Below, piece after piece: positions 1-8,285 of a stretch of DNA of 33,400 nt (position 1 is the first letter of the stretch; the number at the start of each line of letters is the position of its first letter). This DNA comes from Bacteroidia bacterium (GTDB lineage Bacteria; Bacteroidota; Bacteroidia; SpSt-205): positions 1-33,400 of the forward strand of contig JANZYW010000017.1 in assembly GCA_026413325.1 (NCBI GenBank), read 5' to 3'. A program made the translations under genes and the position numbers. The notes under the pieces are model-generated. The model saw only the letters and a list, made by a program, of their open reading frames with translations. It searched no databases and was not told the origin of the DNA.

Positions 1-1
1 G

Positions 2-649
2 GCGGTTCGCAAGATACCTGTTCACTATGCTCGTCAGATGGCGGGTGGGAGGTATCCCATGGCGGCGGGGGGGGTTTCTTCCACGAGCCATATTCCCCTA
101 AAACTTACTGCGGCGGGCGTCATGCCTATCATTTTTGCGCAGTCGCTCATGTTCCTTCCTGCTACCATAGCCCAGTACTTTCCTGAGAGCGATTTTTGGC
201 TTTCCACAGGCAGCTGGTTTGCAGATTATACGAGTTTTGCCTATAACATTCTTTTTGTGATACTTATTGTTGTATTTACCTATTTTTACACGGCTATTGC
301 CATTAATCCTCGGGATATAGCAGATCAACTCAAGCGGGCGGGGGGATATATTCCGGGTATCAAGCCTGGAAAGCCAACGGCCGACTATATTGATACTGTT
401 TTGACTCGGATTACCCTGCCGGGGGCTTTGGCTTTGGCAGGAGTAGCGATTTTGCCTGCGTTTGTGCGTTTGGCTGGAGTTTCCAATCAGTTTGCCCAAT
501 TTTTCGGTGGGACAACTATTCTCATCATGATCGGCGTTGTATTGGATACGCTTCAGCAGGTTGAGAGTTTCTTGCTTATGCGTCATTATGAGGGGTTAAT
601 GAAATCGGGCCGGATTCGAGGCCGATCGGTGGTGGGCACAGCTATATGA
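2..649 (+). CDS. secY: SecY preprotein translocase subunit, C-terminal half (5' truncated by window)
   Basis: This is the channel subunit of the SecYEG translocon in the inner membrane. The reading frame is open from base 2, and its first visible residues (AVRKIPVHYAR) match the cytosolic loop of SecY just before the STSHIPLK motif, so the start lies outside the window. About 215 residues remain, with several hydrophobic segments, the NPRDIADQLKRAGGYIPGIKPG loop that contacts the ribosome, and the C-terminal LMKSGRIRGR motif. The tail has a few extra residues (SVVGTAI) after that motif. The stop codon overlaps the map start as ATGA (646-649), so the two genes are translationally coupled. Position in the spc operon is canonical. 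Identification is secure. Confidence 0.97.
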   Translation, partial: AVRKIPVHYARQMAGGRYPMAAGGVSSTSHIPLKLTAAGVMPIIFAQSLMFLPATIAQYFPESDFWLSTGSWFADYTSFAYNILFVILIVVFTYFYTAIAINPRDIADQLKRAGGYIPGIKPGKPTADYIDTVLTRITLPGALALAGVAILPAFVRLAGVSNQFAQFFGGTTILIMIGVVLDTLQQVESFLLMRHYEGLMKSGRIRGRSVVGTAI

Positions 650-1455
650 AATACGAAGGTTGGGCTATTTATGAGGAGAGAGATATCAGCCGGATAGCGG
701 TCGCGGCAGATATTCTCAGTCGTCTTTTTGGATATCTTGTTCCTTACATCCGTCCAGGGGTTACGACTGCTGAGTTGGATGAAAGGGCTGAGGCCTTTAT
801 TCGTTCAGAGGGAGGAGAACCTGCTTTCAAAGGGTATAAGCCGCCTTTCGAGGATGTTCCGTATCCCTACACGTTGTGTGTGTCCATAGACCAAGAGATC
901 GTGCATGGGCTGCCTTCCACCCAACGGGTTTTGTGCACGGGGCAAATCGTGAGCATTGATTGTGGAGTTCGCGTAGAGGGTTTCCATGCGGACATGGCTT
1001 ATACTTTTCCCGTGGGAGAGATAGCTGCGCCCGTTCAACGTCTATTATGGGTCACTCAACAGGCTTTAGAGAGAGGCATCGCACAGGTACGTGCGGGGGG
1101 CTATCTGGGAGATATCGGAAATGCTATACATAGTTTTGTCAAGAGTTATACCTTTGCAGTTTCTGAGCAGTTGACTGGTCATGGGGTAGGAAGATACATG
1201 CATATGTTACCAGATGTACCGAATACTGGCAAGCCGGGAACAGGACCTCGCTTGCCAGAGAATCTCGTTATAGCGATAGAGCCCATGGTTCATATGGGCA
1301 GTCGTCGCATTCGCAAGGGGGCTGATGGATGGGCGGTAGAGACCCGAGATGGTTCTCTGTCGGCTCATTATGAGCATACAGTTGTAGTTCGCCCCGGGAA
1401 AGCCCAAGTTCTCACCTCTTTCGAGCCTATCCATAAAGCACTGGCGCATGTCTAA
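646..1455 (+). CDS. map: Methionine aminopeptidase, type I
   Basis: Removes the initiator methionine from new proteins in the cytosol. It has 269 residues, the usual length for a type Ia enzyme. The full set of active-site residues is visible: H87 in the VHGLPS motif, metal ligands D105 and D116 in the [18 protein letters not shown] segment, H179 in TGHGVGR, E212 in AIEPMV and E243 in HYEHTVVV. The motif usually written NMHEDPQVPN reads [10 protein letters not shown] here, a mild divergence that keeps the histidine. The start overlaps the secY stop (ATGA) and the 3' end overlaps infA by 8 bases, so it sits inside the ribosomal operon as usual in Bacteroidota. Confidence 0.97.
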   Translation: MKYEGWAIYEERDISRIAVAADILSRLFGYLVPYIRPGVTTAELDERAEAFIRSEGGEPAFKGYKPPFEDVPYPYTLCVSIDQEIVHGLPSTQRVLCTGQIVSIDCGVRVEGFHADMAYTFPVGEIAAPVQRLLWVTQQALERGIAQVRAGGYLGDIGNAIHSFVKSYTFAVSEQLTGHGVGRYMHMLPDVPNTGKPGTGPRLPENLVIAIEPMVHMGSRRIRKGADGWAVETRDGSLSAHYEHTVVVRPGKAQVLTSFEPIHKALAHV

Positions 1456-1666
1456 AGATGATTTTATCCGATTGGATGGAACCATTGAGGAATCCCTTCC
1501 CAATGCGATGTTCCGCGTGCGGCTTGAGAATGGTCATCTTATCTTAGCCCACATTTCTGGTAAGATGCGCAAACACTTCATCCGCATTTTTCCAGGAGAT
1601 AAAGTCACAGTGGAAATATCGCCCTATGACCTTTCCAAAGGTAGAATCATCTATCGCTACAAATGA
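1448..1666 (+). CDS. infA: Translation initiation factor IF-1
   Basis: A 72-residue single OB-fold protein that occupies the ribosomal A site during initiation. The sequence has the family hallmarks: [20 protein letters not shown] at the start, then FRVRLENGH, then ISGKMRK and the C-terminal [18 protein letters not shown]. Length is exactly that of the family. The start codon lies 8 bases inside map, consistent with coupled translation. A strong promoter match follows directly after this gene (1671-1701). Confidence 0.98.
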   Translation: MSKDDFIRLDGTIEESLPNAMFRVRLENGHLILAHISGKMRKHFIRIFPGDKVTVEISPYDLSKGRIIYRYK

Positions 1667-1670
1667 GATT

Positions 1671-1701
1671 TTTGTCGAAAGAGAAAGATGGCTTATCTTT
1701 G
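1671..1701 (+). promoter_or_regulatory. Bacteroidota-type promoter before rpmJ
   Basis: TTTG at 1671-1674, a 19-base spacer, then TATCTTTG at 1694-1701. This matches the Bacteroidota housekeeping sigma consensus TTTG-N19/20-TAnnTTTG in both boxes and in spacing. It would start transcripts near 1706-1708 with a leader of about 30 nt before rpmJ, giving the alpha-operon genes their own promoter within the long ribosomal operon. Confidence 0.8.
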
Positions 1702-1738
1702 CTCGCTCATCAGAAATCCTTCTATATCTCACATACCT

Positions 1739-1855
1739 ATGAAAGTCAAAGCATCTGTTCGTAAACGTAGCAGTGACTGTATCGTTGTGCGTCGGAAGGG
1801 ACGTGTTTACATCATAAACAAGAAGAACCCCAAGCTCAAACAGCGTCAAGGGTAA
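1739..1855 (+). CDS. rpmJ: 50S ribosomal protein L36
   Basis: A 38-residue basic protein that starts [20 protein letters not shown] and ends NPKLKQRQG, the typical L36 pattern. Only one cysteine (C14) remains, so this is the zinc-free (C-minus) form common in Bacteroidota. The gene sits 72 bp after infA, separated from it by a promoter, and ends one base before the rpsM start. Placement between infA and rpsM is canonical. Confidence 0.97.
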   Translation: MKVKASVRKRSSDCIVVRRKGRVYIINKKNPKLKQRQG

Positions 1856-1856
1856 T

Positions 1857-2237
1857 ATGGCACGGATAGCAGGTGTAGATTTGCCGCGAAACAAACCCGG
1901 TTTTATAGCCTTACGGTACATCTATGGAATCGGACGAAGCAATGCTTGGGAGCTTCTGGCCCAGGCGCAGATCGATCCAGCCAAACGAGTATCTGAATGG
2001 ACGGAGGAAGAGATCGCTCGCTTGCGCACTATAATAGAGCAGAACTATACTGTTGAAGGGCAGCTTCGGGCCGAGATCCAGCTGAATATACGTCGTCTGA
2101 TCGAGATAGGTTCTTACCGGGGGATGCGTCATAAATTAGGTCTTCCCGTTCGAGGGCAGCGTACTCGTACCAACGCTCGCACACGCAAAGGAAGGCGCAA
2201 GACGGTCGCAGGAAAGAAAAAAGCACCTAAGAAGTAG
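1857..2237 (+). CDS. rpsM: 30S ribosomal protein S13
   Basis: A 126-residue S13 of the 30S head that contacts the 50S subunit and the P-site tRNA. Visible hallmarks are the start [13 protein letters not shown], the [17 protein letters not shown] helix-hairpin-helix region, the [19 protein letters not shown] block and the basic tail [15 protein letters not shown] with a lysine-rich end. It begins one base after rpmJ and ends 6 bases before rpsK. Confidence 0.98.
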   Translation: MARIAGVDLPRNKPGFIALRYIYGIGRSNAWELLAQAQIDPAKRVSEWTEEEIARLRTIIEQNYTVEGQLRAEIQLNIRRLIEIGSYRGMRHKLGLPVRGQRTRTNARTRKGRRKTVAGKKKAPKK

Positions 2238-2243
2238 ACACCT

Positions 2244-2636
2244 ATGTCTTCAACGGATAAAAAAGGGAGAGCCCGCAAAAAAATAAAAGTAGCCCCCGAA
2301 GGAAAAGTATATATCCAGGCTACTTTCAATAACATCATCATTACCTTCACGGATGCTGCGGGAAATGTCATATCCTGGAGCTCAGCGGGCAAGTCGGGCT
2401 TTCGAGGCTCCAAGAAAAATACCCCCTATGCGGGGCAAGTAGCTGCGCAGAATGCAGCCCAGACCGCCTATGAAGCTGGACTTCGAATAGTGGATGCTTA
2501 TCTCAAGGGTACTGGATCGGGTCGGGAAGCAGCTCTTCTTGCAATAGAAGCCTCCGGCATTCAAGTGCGCAGCATAAAGGATATTACGCCGATTCCACAC
2601 AATGGATGTAGGCCGCCTAAACCCAGAAGAGTATAA
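2244..2636 (+). CDS. rpsK: 30S ribosomal protein S11
   Basis: A 130-residue S11 of the 30S platform. The family pattern is clear: a lysine-rich N-terminus, then [20 protein letters not shown], then [20 protein letters not shown], and the C-terminal [17 protein letters not shown]. It lies 6 bases after rpsM and 2 bases before rpsD, with no room for a separate promoter, so it is co-transcribed with them. Confidence 0.98.
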   Translation: MSSTDKKGRARKKIKVAPEGKVYIQATFNNIIITFTDAAGNVISWSSAGKSGFRGSKKNTPYAGQVAAQNAAQTAYEAGLRIVDAYLKGTGSGREAALLAIEASGIQVRSIKDITPIPHNGCRPPKPRRV

Positions 2637-2638
2637 AT

Positions 2639-3247
2639 ATGGCACGGTATACAGGTCCTCGTCAGAAGATATCTCGTCGATTTGGAGAGCCGATTTTCGG
2701 GCCCTCCCGTGTGCTGAGTCGTAAGAACTATGCGCCAGGCATCCATGGCCGCTTCAAGAGAGGAGGGAAAGTGAGTGAATATGGGCGCCAGCTCATGGAG
2801 AAACAGAAAGCAAAAGCCATCTATGGAGTCTTAGAAAGACAGTTTCGTCGCTTTTTCGAAGAAGCCTCTCGTATGAAAGGTAGTACAGGGGAAAATCTCC
2901 TCCAGCTTCTGGAGCGTCGATTGGATAATGTCGTCTATAGAATGGGTTTTGCTCGAACTCGCCCTGCCGCTCGACAGCTTGTCAATCACGGTCATATACT
3001 TGTCAATGGCAAGCGTGTGACCATCCCTTCTTACTTGGTCTCTCCAGGCGATACGATTTCACTTACTCCACAAGCCCAGAAAGTAGAAGCTATCCGAAAA
3101 GTCTTCGAGGATCAAAGCCGCGGAAAATTTGGCTGGGTTGAGTTGCGTAAGCCGGAATATGCTGGTACTTTTCTGTATGTTCCGGCTCGGGCTGAGATCC
3201 CTGAAAACATACAAGAACGATATATCGTAGAGCTCTATTCTAAATAA
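2639..3247 (+). CDS. rpsD: 30S ribosomal protein S4
   Basis: A 202-residue S4, a primary 16S rRNA binder. It shows the N-terminal block with [19 protein letters not shown] and the S4 RNA-binding domain from about residue 92, [19 protein letters not shown], continuing through [17 protein letters not shown]. There are no cysteines, so this is the zinc-free form. In many bacteria S4 also represses the alpha operon; I see no obvious pseudoknot leader for that here. It lies 2 bases after rpsK and 6 bases before rpoA. Confidence 0.98.
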   Translation: MARYTGPRQKISRRFGEPIFGPSRVLSRKNYAPGIHGRFKRGGKVSEYGRQLMEKQKAKAIYGVLERQFRRFFEEASRMKGSTGENLLQLLERRLDNVVYRMGFARTRPAARQLVNHGHILVNGKRVTIPSYLVSPGDTISLTPQAQKVEAIRKVFEDQSRGKFGWVELRKPEYAGTFLYVPARAEIPENIQERYIVELYSK

Positions 3248-3253
3248 ATACGT

Positions 3254-4267
3254 ATGGCTACGCTACTTTCCTCTCCCTTAGTCCTCCCTGATACCTTCGA
3301 AGTCGTGGAGGAAACTCGTTATGCTGGGAAGTATCTCTTTCGTCCCTTAGAGCCGGGATATGGAGTGACAGTAGGGAACGCTCTTCGGAGGGTTCTCCTC
3401 TCCTCCATAGAGGGATATGCCATCGCCACCCTCAAAGTACCGGGCATCCTCCACGAGTTTAGTGCTATACCAGGGGTTATCGAAGATGTAGTGGATATTA
3501 TCCTCAATCTCAAGCAGGTCGCCCTTCGGCCCCTCGTAGAGGAAGCTCCTTCTCGTATATTTGTGGATATACGAGGGCAAGAGGTATTTACAGCAAAAGA
3601 CCTGGCAGCTGCCGCCACAGCCTACGAAGTGGCGAATCCAGACCTCGTTTTGATGCACCTGGATCCCTCAGCTGTCGTTCAAATGGAGTTGGGTGTCGCC
3701 CGCGGCCGGGGATATCGGCTCGCTGAGGAAAATAAAATCCTCCTCAAGGACACCCTTTCGCTACATGAGATCGTCCTGGATACCAGCTTCTCACCTGTGG
3801 TCCGAGTCGTCCCTCGGGTAGAAACCATGCTTTACCGCGAGAAAGCCGACTATGAACAGCTATTACTCGAAATAGAAACAAAAGGAAATGTAACTCCGCG
3901 AGAAGCTCTGCAATCAGCGACGCGCATCTTGTTGGATCACTTCTCTCGCTTACTCTCTGGAGAAGGAAATGGGAGTGGTGTGCCTACCAGTTTTCGAGCT
4001 TCTCCCTCTGGACCTGACCCCGCTGTGCTTCGCCTTCTACAAACGCCCTTAGCTGACATGGAGCTGAGTCTTACTGCGACTGCCTTTAACTCTCTCCGCA
4101 ATGGAGGCATTCTCCGCCTCATCGATCTGGTCCAGCTAACCCCAAAAGACTTAGAAAAATATCGAGGCATCGGCCGAGAGACTGTGGATAAGATCGAAAA
4201 TGCACTAAAAAGATTGGGGCTCAGCTTAGGAATGGATGTTACTCCCTATAAAGCCCTCTTATCCTGA
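3254..4267 (+). CDS. rpoA: DNA-directed RNA polymerase subunit alpha
   Basis: The 337-residue alpha subunit, whose dimer scaffolds RNA polymerase assembly. The N-terminal domain (about 1-235) contains the EPGYGVTVGNALRRVLLSS dimerisation motif. A linker of about 35 residues (LSGEGNGSGVPTSF onward) leads to the C-terminal domain (about 268-330) with the helix-hairpin-helix NSLRNGGILRLIDLVQLTP and GIGRETVDKIENALKRLGL. All parts are intact. It is 6 bases downstream of rpsD and 6 bases upstream of rplQ. Confidence 0.98.
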   Translation: MATLLSSPLVLPDTFEVVEETRYAGKYLFRPLEPGYGVTVGNALRRVLLSSIEGYAIATLKVPGILHEFSAIPGVIEDVVDIILNLKQVALRPLVEEAPSRIFVDIRGQEVFTAKDLAAAATAYEVANPDLVLMHLDPSAVVQMELGVARGRGYRLAEENKILLKDTLSLHEIVLDTSFSPVVRVVPRVETMLYREKADYEQLLLEIETKGNVTPREALQSATRILLDHFSRLLSGEGNGSGVPTSFRASPSGPDPAVLRLLQTPLADMELSLTATAFNSLRNGGILRLIDLVQLTPKDLEKYRGIGRETVDKIENALKRLGLSLGMDVTPYKALLS

Positions 4268-4273
4268 TACGCT

Positions 4274-4699
4274 ATGCGACACGGAGATACCATAAATAAC
4301 TTAGGGCGGAAAAAGGCCCATAGAGATGCCCTGCTGCGAAACCTGTCTCTCTCCCTCATAGAGCATAAGCGCTTGATTACTACGCTTGCAAAGGCCAAAG
4401 CGCTTCGTCGCTACATCGAGCCGTTACTTACCCGAGCGAAGCGAGATACACTGGCTAACCGTCGGCTCCTTTTCTCTTATCTCCAACATAAAAACGCTAT
4501 CAAGGAGCTGTACGGAGTGATCGCTCCAGCTATCGCTGATCGGCCGGGAGGATACACTCGGATTCTCAAGTTAGGACCTCGCCATGGCGATGGAGCAGAA
4601 CTCGCCCTCATCGAACTGGTAGACTTTAATCCGTATCTTGCGGGCGAGTCTCTTTCTCGTACAAAGGCTTCTCGTCGCCGTCGAAAGAAAGAAGCATAG
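4274..4699 (+). CDS. rplQ: 50S ribosomal protein L17
   Basis: A 141-residue L17 located near the peptide exit tunnel. The start MRHGDTINNLGRKKAHRDAL, the block ITTLAKAKALRRYIEPLLTRAKRDT and the GGYTRILKLGPRHGDGAELALIEL segment are diagnostic. The C-terminus carries a short basic extension (SRTKASRRRRKKEA). It is the last gene of the alpha operon. I see no clear intrinsic terminator between it and the tRNA. Confidence 0.97.
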   Translation: MRHGDTINNLGRKKAHRDALLRNLSLSLIEHKRLITTLAKAKALRRYIEPLLTRAKRDTLANRRLLFSYLQHKNAIKELYGVIAPAIADRPGGYTRILKLGPRHGDGAELALIELVDFNPYLAGESLSRTKASRRRRKKEA

Positions 4700-4756
4700 G
4701 AAACCTACCTACCCGGACGCAAAGGAAAGGCTGCTCCCTCAGCGAGTAGCTTTTCA

Positions 4757-4764
4757 TACCTTTG
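4757..4764 (+). promoter_or_regulatory. -7 box (TACCTTTG) before tRNA-Thr
   Basis: TACCTTTG fits the Bacteroidota -7 consensus TAnnTTTG exactly and ends 12 bases before the mature tRNA 5' end, leaving room for a very short 5' leader. No clear TTG -33 box is seen about 20 bases upstream. Confidence 0.55.
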
Positions 4765-4776
4765 CGGCGTCTTCCT

Positions 4777-4848
4777 GCCCCCTTAGCTCAGCGGTAGAGC
4801 AACTGATTTGTAATCAGTAGGTCGGCGGTTCAAATCCGTCAGGGGGCT
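4777..4848 (+). tRNA. tRNA-Thr (anticodon UGU)
   Basis: A complete cloverleaf folds by eye. The acceptor arms GCCCCCT / AGGGGGC pair over 7 bp. The D-arm is GCTC-AGCGGTA-GAGC. The anticodon stem ACTGA/TCAGT carries the loop TTTGTAA with anticodon TGT, reading ACA (Thr). The T-arm GGCGG-TTCAAAT-CCGTC has one G-T pair. The discriminator is T and the 3' CCA is not encoded. The gene stands alone after rplQ. Confidence 0.97.
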
Positions 4849-4849
4849 C

Positions 4850-4857
4850 TATCTTTG
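4850..4857 (+). promoter_or_regulatory. Second promoter-like -7 box (TATCTTTG) just after the tRNA
   Basis: TATCTTTG fits TAnnTTTG and starts two bases after the tRNA 3' end. It would fire rightwards into about 100 bp that hold no gene and then antisense to the 3' end of ribE. There is no matching -33 box inside the tRNA, so this may be chance. Confidence 0.25.
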
Positions 4858-4893
4858 TATTAATTCTCGGTCAGCAGTATTTCAGTTATGAAA

Positions 4894-4916
4894 GCTTAGG
4901 AAAAATTTTTCTAAGC
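4894..4916. repeat. Inverted repeat in the tRNA-ribE gap
   Basis: GCTTAG and CTAAGC arms enclose a self-complementary A5/T5 core with one extra G on the left arm, forming a long hairpin of moderate stability. It sits between the tRNA and the convergent ribE stop. Neither strand has a T-tract directly after it, so it is not a textbook intrinsic terminator. The repeat is directly visible; its function is unknown. Confidence 0.5.
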
Positions 4917-4965
4917 GGCTCTGGAGTGAGAAAAGGGAAGCGGCTGTTTTCTTTTGCATGGGACA

Positions 4966-5589
4966 CTAAGGCTGAGAGGGCAGTCCAGACGAAGGGAATC
5001 CGTATCGCTGTGCCCACCTCCAGAGATATTTTGCTAAAATGTCAAACTCTGCATTGACGCGCATCCCTCGTTTGAGCCGAGAAAATGTGGTATGCTGATA
5101 GGTCCAGGGGATAACGGCCACCTGAAAGCTTTCAAGTGCTACTTGTGTGACCGTTAGGCTCACCCCATCTAAGGCGATAGACCCCTTTTCCACGACAAAG
5201 GGGGCCCACTCAGGAGGAAGCTCAAAGGTGTAATAAAAACTTTCTCCTCCTACAGGCTGCATATCGAGAACAGTTAGGGTGGTGTCTACGTGTCCTTGTA
5301 CGATGTGACCCTCGATGCGAGCTGTTACGGGAAGGCTTCGCTCGAGATTTATTGGGTCCTGGAGGTCCAAGCTTCCTAACGTAGTTCGGGAAAGTGTTTC
5401 ACTCACTGCTTCCACACAGTAGAAACGGTGCTTAATAGCGATAACGGAGAGGCAGGCTCCATTGTGAGCGATACTGGCTCCAAGTGAGAGCTCTTCAATA
5501 AAGGGGGCTTGAATCCAGAATCTTCGACCTGAAGAAGTGGTTTCGATGGCTTGTACGGTGCCTACTGCTTCAACTATCCCAGAAAACAT
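4966..5589 (-). CDS. ribE: Riboflavin synthase, alpha subunit
   Basis: Catalyses the dismutation of two 6,7-dimethyl-8-ribityllumazine molecules to riboflavin. It has 207 residues, the normal length, with the N-terminal MFSGIVEAVG signature and two lumazine-binding half-domains. The first carries GASIAHNGACLSV and GHIVQGHVD (H95/H100), the second GSIALDGVSLTV and the EFDILAKYLWRW end. The start lies 17 bases after the stop of the upstream secreted-protein gene on the same strand, and no promoter or FMN riboswitch is visible in between. It is therefore probably co-transcribed with that gene, an unexpected partner for a vitamin enzyme. Confidence 0.96.
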   Translation of the reverse strand: MFSGIVEAVGTVQAIETTSSGRRFWIQAPFIEELSLGASIAHNGACLSVIAIKHRFYCVEAVSETLSRTTLGSLDLQDPINLERSLPVTARIEGHIVQGHVDTTLTVLDMQPVGGESFYYTFELPPEWAPFVVEKGSIALDGVSLTVTQVALESFQVAVIPWTYQHTTFSRLKRGMRVNAEFDILAKYLWRWAQRYGFPSSGLPSQP

Positions 5590-5606
5590 ATGCTATAAGC
5601 TACGAA

Positions 5607-8285
5607 TTATCGGAGAAGCGTTACTGAGCCTGCTTTTCGAAAGGTTCGAGATTCGCGCGTGTCTAACTCGGCCTCGATGAGGTAAAAGTACGTTCCTTCA
5701 ATAGCTGGCCGCCCATTTCGAAGGCCGTCCCATAAGCGGTTGATATCTTCACTTTCTGCGACGAGGCCTCCCCACCTATCGTAGATCCAACAGCGTATAG
5801 ACCGGATATTTCGATAGATAAAAGGGCGGAAGATGTCATTCAGCCCGTCCCCATTTGGAGTGAAGGAGTTTGGCAGCATGAGGATAGGACAGTTATCGAA
5901 GCAGAGGGGACTACTCAAGGAACTCTCATTTCCGCTCGTGTCTCGGGCAGTTATAGCGAAACAAAGCGCTACTGTGTTATCCCCTGTCCAGCTGAATACA
6001 CGCTGAGGTTCTTGTACTACAGCGAGTTGGGAATAAGGACCTTGAGGGGTAGAGGCTACATAGATGCCATATTCTCCTACGTCTCCTCCACATAGGCTAT
6101 CTGGTTTCTCCCAAGAAAGTCGAACGGTGTAACTTTCGCAGTCTACCTCAGCGATGAACGTGGCAGGGTCGGGTAAACAAGGAGGGGTTGTATCCCGAGG
6201 GGCTTCGCAAGCTTGATTCGAGGCATTCCAGAGGGGGTCTCGGATGCCAGCTACGCCGTACGAGCCTCGACTAAGGACGTAGTAACAATACAGTTGGTTA
6301 TTTTGAAGTCCCAGATCTAAGTAGCTGAATGAAGCCCTTCCAGTCGCTTGTACGGGGATAACGGCGATCCGATTAAAGACGCCTGGTTGAGGAGGATCTG
6401 CCCTATACAGGTAGAAAGTATCATTAATCCAGGGGACATTCTGTTCCCATTGAAGATAAAGAGCTCCATCTCGGGGCTGGATGCTCAAAAACACGCTGGA
6501 GGTAGTATTACTGGATGCTACTTCTCGTCCTGATCCATCCAGGAGTCGTACTCTGTATCGATAGGGTTGGGTGCGAGTAGAAAGGCTTCCTGCATCCAGA
6601 TATCCGGTGGTAGAGAGCCCAGAAGTGACTGTCTGAAATGCCGTTCCCGTGAGGCCTGTAGCTCGTTCGAGCGTATAAGTATACGGAGGAGGAAAGAAAG
6701 TGGAGTCTAAAATGAGAGGAGGATTCCAGGATACCCATATAGCTCCTGTTTGGGCATCGGTGGTATGCACGCTGTCCTGAGTCATGAGAGGAAAGTTGAG
6801 AGGAAGTTGAATACAGGCTTCCTCGCTGGGGCAGCTCAGCACCCCTCTGTAGAGGGCTCTTATACGATAGCAGTAGCGAGGACTAAACTCTAAGTCTGCA
6901 TCTATATAGGAAGATGCAGTACCAGCCACCTGTCCCACTAAAGTATATCCGGAGAGGGGACTTCGGCAGCAGGGTGTATCTGGATAGGTTTGAGGGGCGG
7001 GAGAGCGGTAGATGATATACGAGTCGGGAGGACAAGGAGGAGGAGTCCATGTGAGGGTAACCTGTCGAGGACCTGGCGTGAGGGAAAGCCCAGTGGGCGG
7101 AGGGGGCACCACATAGATTCGGGTGATGCGATTGGCTGCCAAAGGAGGGCGATGGGACAGGTTATCATGGGCGTACCAATCCACCTGATAAAACCTTGGT
7201 CGGATATGCTCACACCGAGTTTGCCAACTAAAAAGGGTTTGGGTAGAAGGAGGATTGAAACCAATAAGGGGGAAACTGGTCGGTGTAACTGTGGCTGGGC
7301 TGGGCTGAACCTGGAATGGGCCGTTGAATCCTTGGCCAGCGTTATTCAAATAAAAATAAACACTATCGCCTGTATCGGGATCATACGCTCGGGCGAGAAA
7401 TGACAGGAGCTGACCTGCTGTTATGCAAGTCTCCGCGGGAGCCTCTATCACGGGTGGGCGATTCTGGCAGGGAGCAACGAAGATCGCCATATCTCGGATC
7501 ACGTACCCGATACGCCGTCCTCCCCGATACTCTTCTATGAGGATGGATATGTTGTATACGCCTATCTGCTGGGGAGTGTTCCAAGTGACGAGTCCTGTCT
7601 GTCTGTCTATGGTAAAAGTTCCTCCAAAAGCACTGGGGTATCGATAATTTCCGACGGGAACTGGGTTTTGCATCGAGCCGGGGTCATACTGCTGGCAAGG
7701 GATGAGGCTAAAGACCAAAGAGTCTCCATCGGGGTCATATGCACCGGGATTGTGCGTCCATATCCTTCCTGTGCAGGCGTCATCGATTGGGTCATTGAGA
7801 AGGAGGGGCGAGCGATTCGTTCCAATGAAGGGGTTATTATTGAGCAGGGTCTCTACATAGAAGGAGGTAGCACCAGAGTTGCTCATGTTTCGCACGTTTT
7901 CTACCCGTGCGAAGTCGCTATAGCGAAGCTCATAAAGCCCCGGTCCGGGTAGAGTAACCTCCACGATATACAAGTTTTTCTTCACTCGGGGGCGAAGGTG
8001 GATGCCGAGCCGAGCGGGAGCTTGACAAGATCCAGTGGTAGGTCCGTTTGCCCGTGGGATGTTGGTATATACCTGTACCAGGTTTTTGGCGCTACCAATC
8101 ACGCTCCATATTTCTAAATCGGCGGTGCATCGGTCTACCCCAGCAGCGGCGGAGTCGGTATAGGTGGTGATAGTGATTCGATATCGGTTGGGGCCCAGAT
8201 AATCATAAGTTATCTGTCCGGCGAGATTGTGGGTAGCCCATACGAACGCAAAGCTAGCCCATACGGACGCGAGGAGCTGACGCAT
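5607..8285 (-). CDS. Secreted multidomain protein with T9SS type B (gliding motility-type/CHU) C-terminal domain
   Basis: An 892-residue exported protein. A signal peptide covers about residues 1-23 (hydrophobic, ending NLAG). An N-terminal beta domain starting QITYDYLGPNRYRITITTYT resembles the domain at the front of many Bacteroidota CHU-type proteins. Cadherin/Ig-like segments follow (YDPDGDSLVFSL; YDPDTGDSVYFYL). From about residue 390 to 797 there are several fibronectin type III-like repeats. The C-terminal 90 residues begin LPNSFTPNGDGLNDIFRP and end GSVTLLR, the type B sorting domain recognised by the type IX system. There are many cysteines, likely disulfide-bonded. The function is unknown; a cell-surface adhesin or matrix protein is a guess. 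The start codon shares a CATG with the divergent moxR gene. A one-mismatch -7 box (TTATTTTG, 8296-8303) lies just upstream. Confidence 0.9.
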   Translation of the reverse strand: MRQLLASVWASFAFVWATHNLAGQITYDYLGPNRYRITITTYTDSAAAGVDRCTADLEIWSVIGSAKNLVQVYTNIPRANGPTTGSCQAPARLGIHLRPRVKKNLYIVEVTLPGPGLYELRYSDFARVENVRNMSNSGATSFYVETLLNNNPFIGTNRSPLLLNDPIDDACTGRIWTHNPGAYDPDGDSLVFSLIPCQQYDPGSMQNPVPVGNYRYPSAFGGTFTIDRQTGLVTWNTPQQIGVYNISILIEEYRGGRRIGYVIRDMAIFVAPCQNRPPVIEAPAETCITAGQLLSFLARAYDPDTGDSVYFYLNNAGQGFNGPFQVQPSPATVTPTSFPLIGFNPPSTQTLFSWQTRCEHIRPRFYQVDWYAHDNLSHRPPLAANRITRIYVVPPPPTGLSLTPGPRQVTLTWTPPPCPPDSYIIYRSPAPQTYPDTPCCRSPLSGYTLVGQVAGTASSYIDADLEFSPRYCYRIRALYRGVLSCPSEEACIQLPLNFPLMTQDSVHTTDAQTGAIWVSWNPPLILDSTFFPPPYTYTLERATGLTGTAFQTVTSGLSTTGYLDAGSLSTRTQPYRYRVRLLDGSGREVASSNTTSSVFLSIQPRDGALYLQWEQNVPWINDTFYLYRADPPQPGVFNRIAVIPVQATGRASFSYLDLGLQNNQLYCYYVLSRGSYGVAGIRDPLWNASNQACEAPRDTTPPCLPDPATFIAEVDCESYTVRLSWEKPDSLCGGDVGEYGIYVASTPQGPYSQLAVVQEPQRVFSWTGDNTVALCFAITARDTSGNESSLSSPLCFDNCPILMLPNSFTPNGDGLNDIFRPFIYRNIRSIRCWIYDRWGGLVAESEDINRLWDGLRNGRPAIEGTYFYLIEAELDTRESRTFRKAGSVTLLR

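Noticed and set aside
98-586. 162-codon minus-strand open frame antisense to secY
   Set aside because: A shadow of the conserved secY frame; the translation is basic and low in hydrophobic structure.
5590-5606. FMN riboswitch upstream of ribE
   Set aside because: Only 17 bases separate ribE from the upstream gene on the same strand; there is no room for, or sign of, an RFN element.
6990-7403. 137-codon plus-strand open frame inside the secreted-protein gene
   Set aside because: It lies wholly antisense to a well-supported gene with a clear domain structure, its translation is Arg/Gly/Cys-rich and not protein-like, and it has no promoter.
8249-8256. Minus-strand TAGCTTTG box inside the secreted-protein signal peptide
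   Set aside because: There is no in-frame start codon just downstream, and using it would remove the signal peptide. Such words are expected by chance about 16 times in the window.
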